Below are positions 62,370 through 64,000 of a DNA stretch of 64,000 bases, piece after piece; the stretch's first letter is position 1; each line of letters opens with the position of its first letter. A model generated the notes under the pieces. The model ran no database searches. It saw only the letters and a list, made by a program, of their open reading frames with translations, and had not been told where the DNA came from. A program made the position numbers and the translations under genes. Source of the stretch: Imperialibacter sp964351395 (lineage in GTDB: Bacteria; Bacteroidota; Bacteroidia; Cytophagales; Cyclobacteriaceae); contig CAYGOF010000017.1 of the NCBI GenBank assembly GCA_964351395.1, forward strand, positions 1 through 64,000, in the 5' to 3' direction.

Positions 62370-62466
62370 AGGGATACCATCCCTGGCTTGGTTAAGTTGC
62401 TACTTAATTACTTCTTGCTCGCCAAGGTCGCTTGGCGTTGTCTCCCATCCGAGGGATGGTATCCCT
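62370..62466. repeat. Hairpin cluster between GMC and subunit 3 genes
   Basis: AGGGATACCATCCCT (62370-62384) and its exact reverse complement AGGGATGGTATCCCT (62452-62466) pair as 15-bp arms; each arm is itself a small hairpin. Between them CGCCAAG-gtcg-CTTGGCG (62420-62437) forms a perfect 7-bp hairpin. The arms belong to the GGGAT(N3-4)ATCCC family seen at 16097 and 29300. It may be a REP-like insertion or a message-processing structure. Confidence 0.7.
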
Positions 62467-62481
62467 TGCCAGGCGCCTCGG

Positions 62482-64000
62482 CTACAAATTCCCCTTCTTG
62501 AACTCCTCCACCGCATAATTAGCAGCTCTGGCTGTTAACGCCATATAGAGGATGGAAGGGCTTTGGTTCCCCGTACTGGTCATACAGGCCCCGTCGGTCA
62601 CAAATACATTCTTACACTGGTGGAGCTGGTTCCATTCGTTCAGCATTGAATTAGATGGATCAGACCCCATTCTGGCACCCCCCATCTCATGAATATCGAG
62701 TCCTGGCGCCTGCTTACTGTCATTTGTCTCAATATTCTTCACCCCAGCCTTTTCCATCATCAATGTTGCCTGTGTGAGGAAATCCTGGACCATTTTTTCG
62801 TCGTTGTCGTCATACCCTACCGAAGTCACCAGCAAAGGAATACCCCATTGATCCTTTTCTGTTTCGCTTAATCTCACATGGTTTTCTGCTTTAGGAATCG
62901 TTTCTCCCTGCATATACATATATACATGCCAAGCCCCAGGTTCGGTTTGCGAAAGCTTGTAGGCCGCTCCAATCGCTGGTTGCTTGAAATGGACACCCCT
63001 TTCACGCCAGGCACCCGAAAAGATTGTATAGCCTCCTACAAAGTCTGTGTCCTTTTCACCCAGGTTGCGGAAGTTAGCAATGATCGGCTCGGTCGGGTTT
63101 CTACCATAGTAGTATTTATCCTCAAACCCGTCTACTTCGCCACTGGCCCATCCTCTGTAATTGTGAAAGGCTACATATCGTCCGAGCAAGTCGTGGTCAT
63201 TGCCTAGGCCATTGGGAAAACGGTTCGACCTGGAGTTAAGAAGAACCAGCGTGCTATTAAGAGCTGAAGCAATAAGGAAGATAATCCTCGCTTTAAAGTC
63301 TATCTCTTCTTTCGTGTTAGCATCGATCACCCTCACCCCGCTGGCTTTCCCTGTTGCCTCGTCATATAGAATAGAATGAACCACTGAAAATGGCCTTATT
63401 GTTAGGTTTCCGGTTTTGTCGGCCCACGGCAAAGTAGAAGAAACTGAGCTAAAATAACCTCCAAATGGGCATCCCCGCATACAAAGGTTTCGGGCCTGGC
63501 ACTTCCCTCTACCTTGTTGAAGGTGAATTTCCTGCGGCTCGGTGATATGCGCCCACCTGGCATGCACCATGTGCCTGCCCGGAAAATGCTCTTTGATTTT
63601 ATCGCTCATGTGTTGCTCCACACAATTGAACTGAAATGGTGGAAGAAACTCCCCGTCAGGCATTGCTTCGATACCATCTTTTGTACCACAGACACCGATA
63701 AACTTTTCTACATGCGAATACCAGGGAGCCACGTCGCTGTAATCGATTGGCCAGTTCATTCCATATCCCTGCCTTTCAGGTGACGTAAATTCATATTTAC
63801 TCCAACGTTGCGTAGCCCTTCCCCAGGTGATCGATTTACCCCCTACCTGATAGCCACGAATCCAGTCGAACGGCTTCTCCTGCACATAAGGATGATCTTT
63901 GTCCTGAATAAAAAAGTGCTGATTATCTTCACCAATACCGGCAGCCTTGCTAATGAGCGGGTTTTCCTCCTCATACTTTCTTGTCATTGCTCCCCTATGG
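62482..64000 (-). CDS. GMC-family FAD oxidoreductase (second copy), cut by window edge
   Basis: The frame is open to the right edge of the window on the minus strand, so the N-terminus with the FAD Rossmann motif is missing; at least 506 residues are visible. Family marks are VGGKSITWGRATQRW, a cysteine cluster in GKCQARNLCMRGCPFGG, the active-site His in DIHEMGGARMG and Asn in GNQSPSILYMAL near the C-terminus. The Cys spacing differs from the copy at 8959, hinting at a different electron-transfer partner or substrate. It is followed by its subunit 3 gene after a hairpin-rich gap. Confidence 0.88.
   Translation of the reverse strand, partial: HRGAMTRKYEEENPLISKAAGIGEDNQHFFIQDKDHPYVQEKPFDWIRGYQVGGKSITWGRATQRWSKYEFTSPERQGYGMNWPIDYSDVAPWYSHVEKFIGVCGTKDGIEAMPDGEFLPPFQFNCVEQHMSDKIKEHFPGRHMVHARWAHITEPQEIHLQQGRGKCQARNLCMRGCPFGGYFSSVSSTLPWADKTGNLTIRPFSVVHSILYDEATGKASGVRVIDANTKEEIDFKARIIFLIASALNSTLVLLNSRSNRFPNGLGNDHDLLGRYVAFHNYRGWASGEVDGFEDKYYYGRNPTEPIIANFRNLGEKDTDFVGGYTIFSGAWRERGVHFKQPAIGAAYKLSQTEPGAWHVYMYMQGETIPKAENHVRLSETEKDQWGIPLLVTSVGYDDNDEKMVQDFLTQATLMMEKAGVKNIETNDSKQAPGLDIHEMGGARMGSDPSNSMLNEWNQLHQCKNVFVTDGACMTSTGNQSPSILYMALTARAANYAVEEFKKGNL

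Noticed and set aside
1..64000. CRISPR arrays, tRNA or rRNA genes, integrases, transposases
   Set aside because: None were recognised on either strand; the cassette-like region at 30.7-32.7 kb has no integrase in view.

Overview
The window looks like chromosome of a free-living member of the Bacteroidota, most likely the Cytophagales; the genus cannot be fixed from the sequence alone. Supporting signs are many small signal-peptidase II lipoproteins, a type IX secretion C-terminal signal (43670-45868), PspC/GIN-type envelope proteins under PadR control, three VPS10/sortilin-type secreted beta-propeller proteins, a YARHG lipoprotein, and a promoter of the Bacteroidota TTG-N19-TAnnTTTG form upstream of the NudK-like gene. 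No tRNA, rRNA, CRISPR array, integrase or transposase was seen.

Layout. 0.3-3.1 kb: PadR regulator overlapping a PspC/GIN membrane protein. 3.4-8.7 kb: LuxR-type HTH protein, sigma-70-family factor, anti-sigma-like TPR membrane protein and lipoprotein, facing a TPR-CHAT caspase-like protein; this looks like an envelope signalling/proteolysis module. 9.0-12.4 kb: GMC oxidoreductase, Tat/lipoprotein subunit 3 and a DUF1080 (3-keto-glycoside cleaving family) protein, a likely periplasmic sugar 3-oxidation route. 12.6-15.9 kb: TolB-propeller/amidohydrolase fusion. 16.2-21.4 kb: poorly known envelope proteins. 21.8-30.4 kb: di-haem cytochrome c, CE15 and CE7 type esterases, two VOC proteins, an FAD monooxygenase, an NmrA-type protein and a frameshifted esterase bracketed by direct repeats. 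30.7-32.7 kb: two AT-rich genes separated by a long palindrome with attC-like ends. 33.1-53.6 kb: three VPS10-type proteins interspersed with a Uma2 nuclease, a BP74-like lipoprotein interrupted by TGA, a DUF4349 protein, an antitoxin with a deleted toxin, an XRE regulator pair, a cadherin/T9SS protein, an M20 peptidase, a GH43/GH130-like propeller and a MarR-controlled membrane protein. 53.7-64 kb: PadR-ABC permease pair, GH5 enzyme, NPP-type phosphodiesterase, YdeI-type protein, divergent DeoR/nudK pair, and a second subunit 3/GMC pair cut by the right edge.

Working together: the two GMC/subunit 3 pairs, DUF1080 protein, cytochrome c and carbohydrate-active enzymes suggest oxidation and trimming of plant- or algal-type glycans in the periplasm without a SusCD locus in view. 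Four regulator genes have candidate operators that can be read from the sequence: sigma/LuxR, MarR, DeoR/nudK and the antitoxin.
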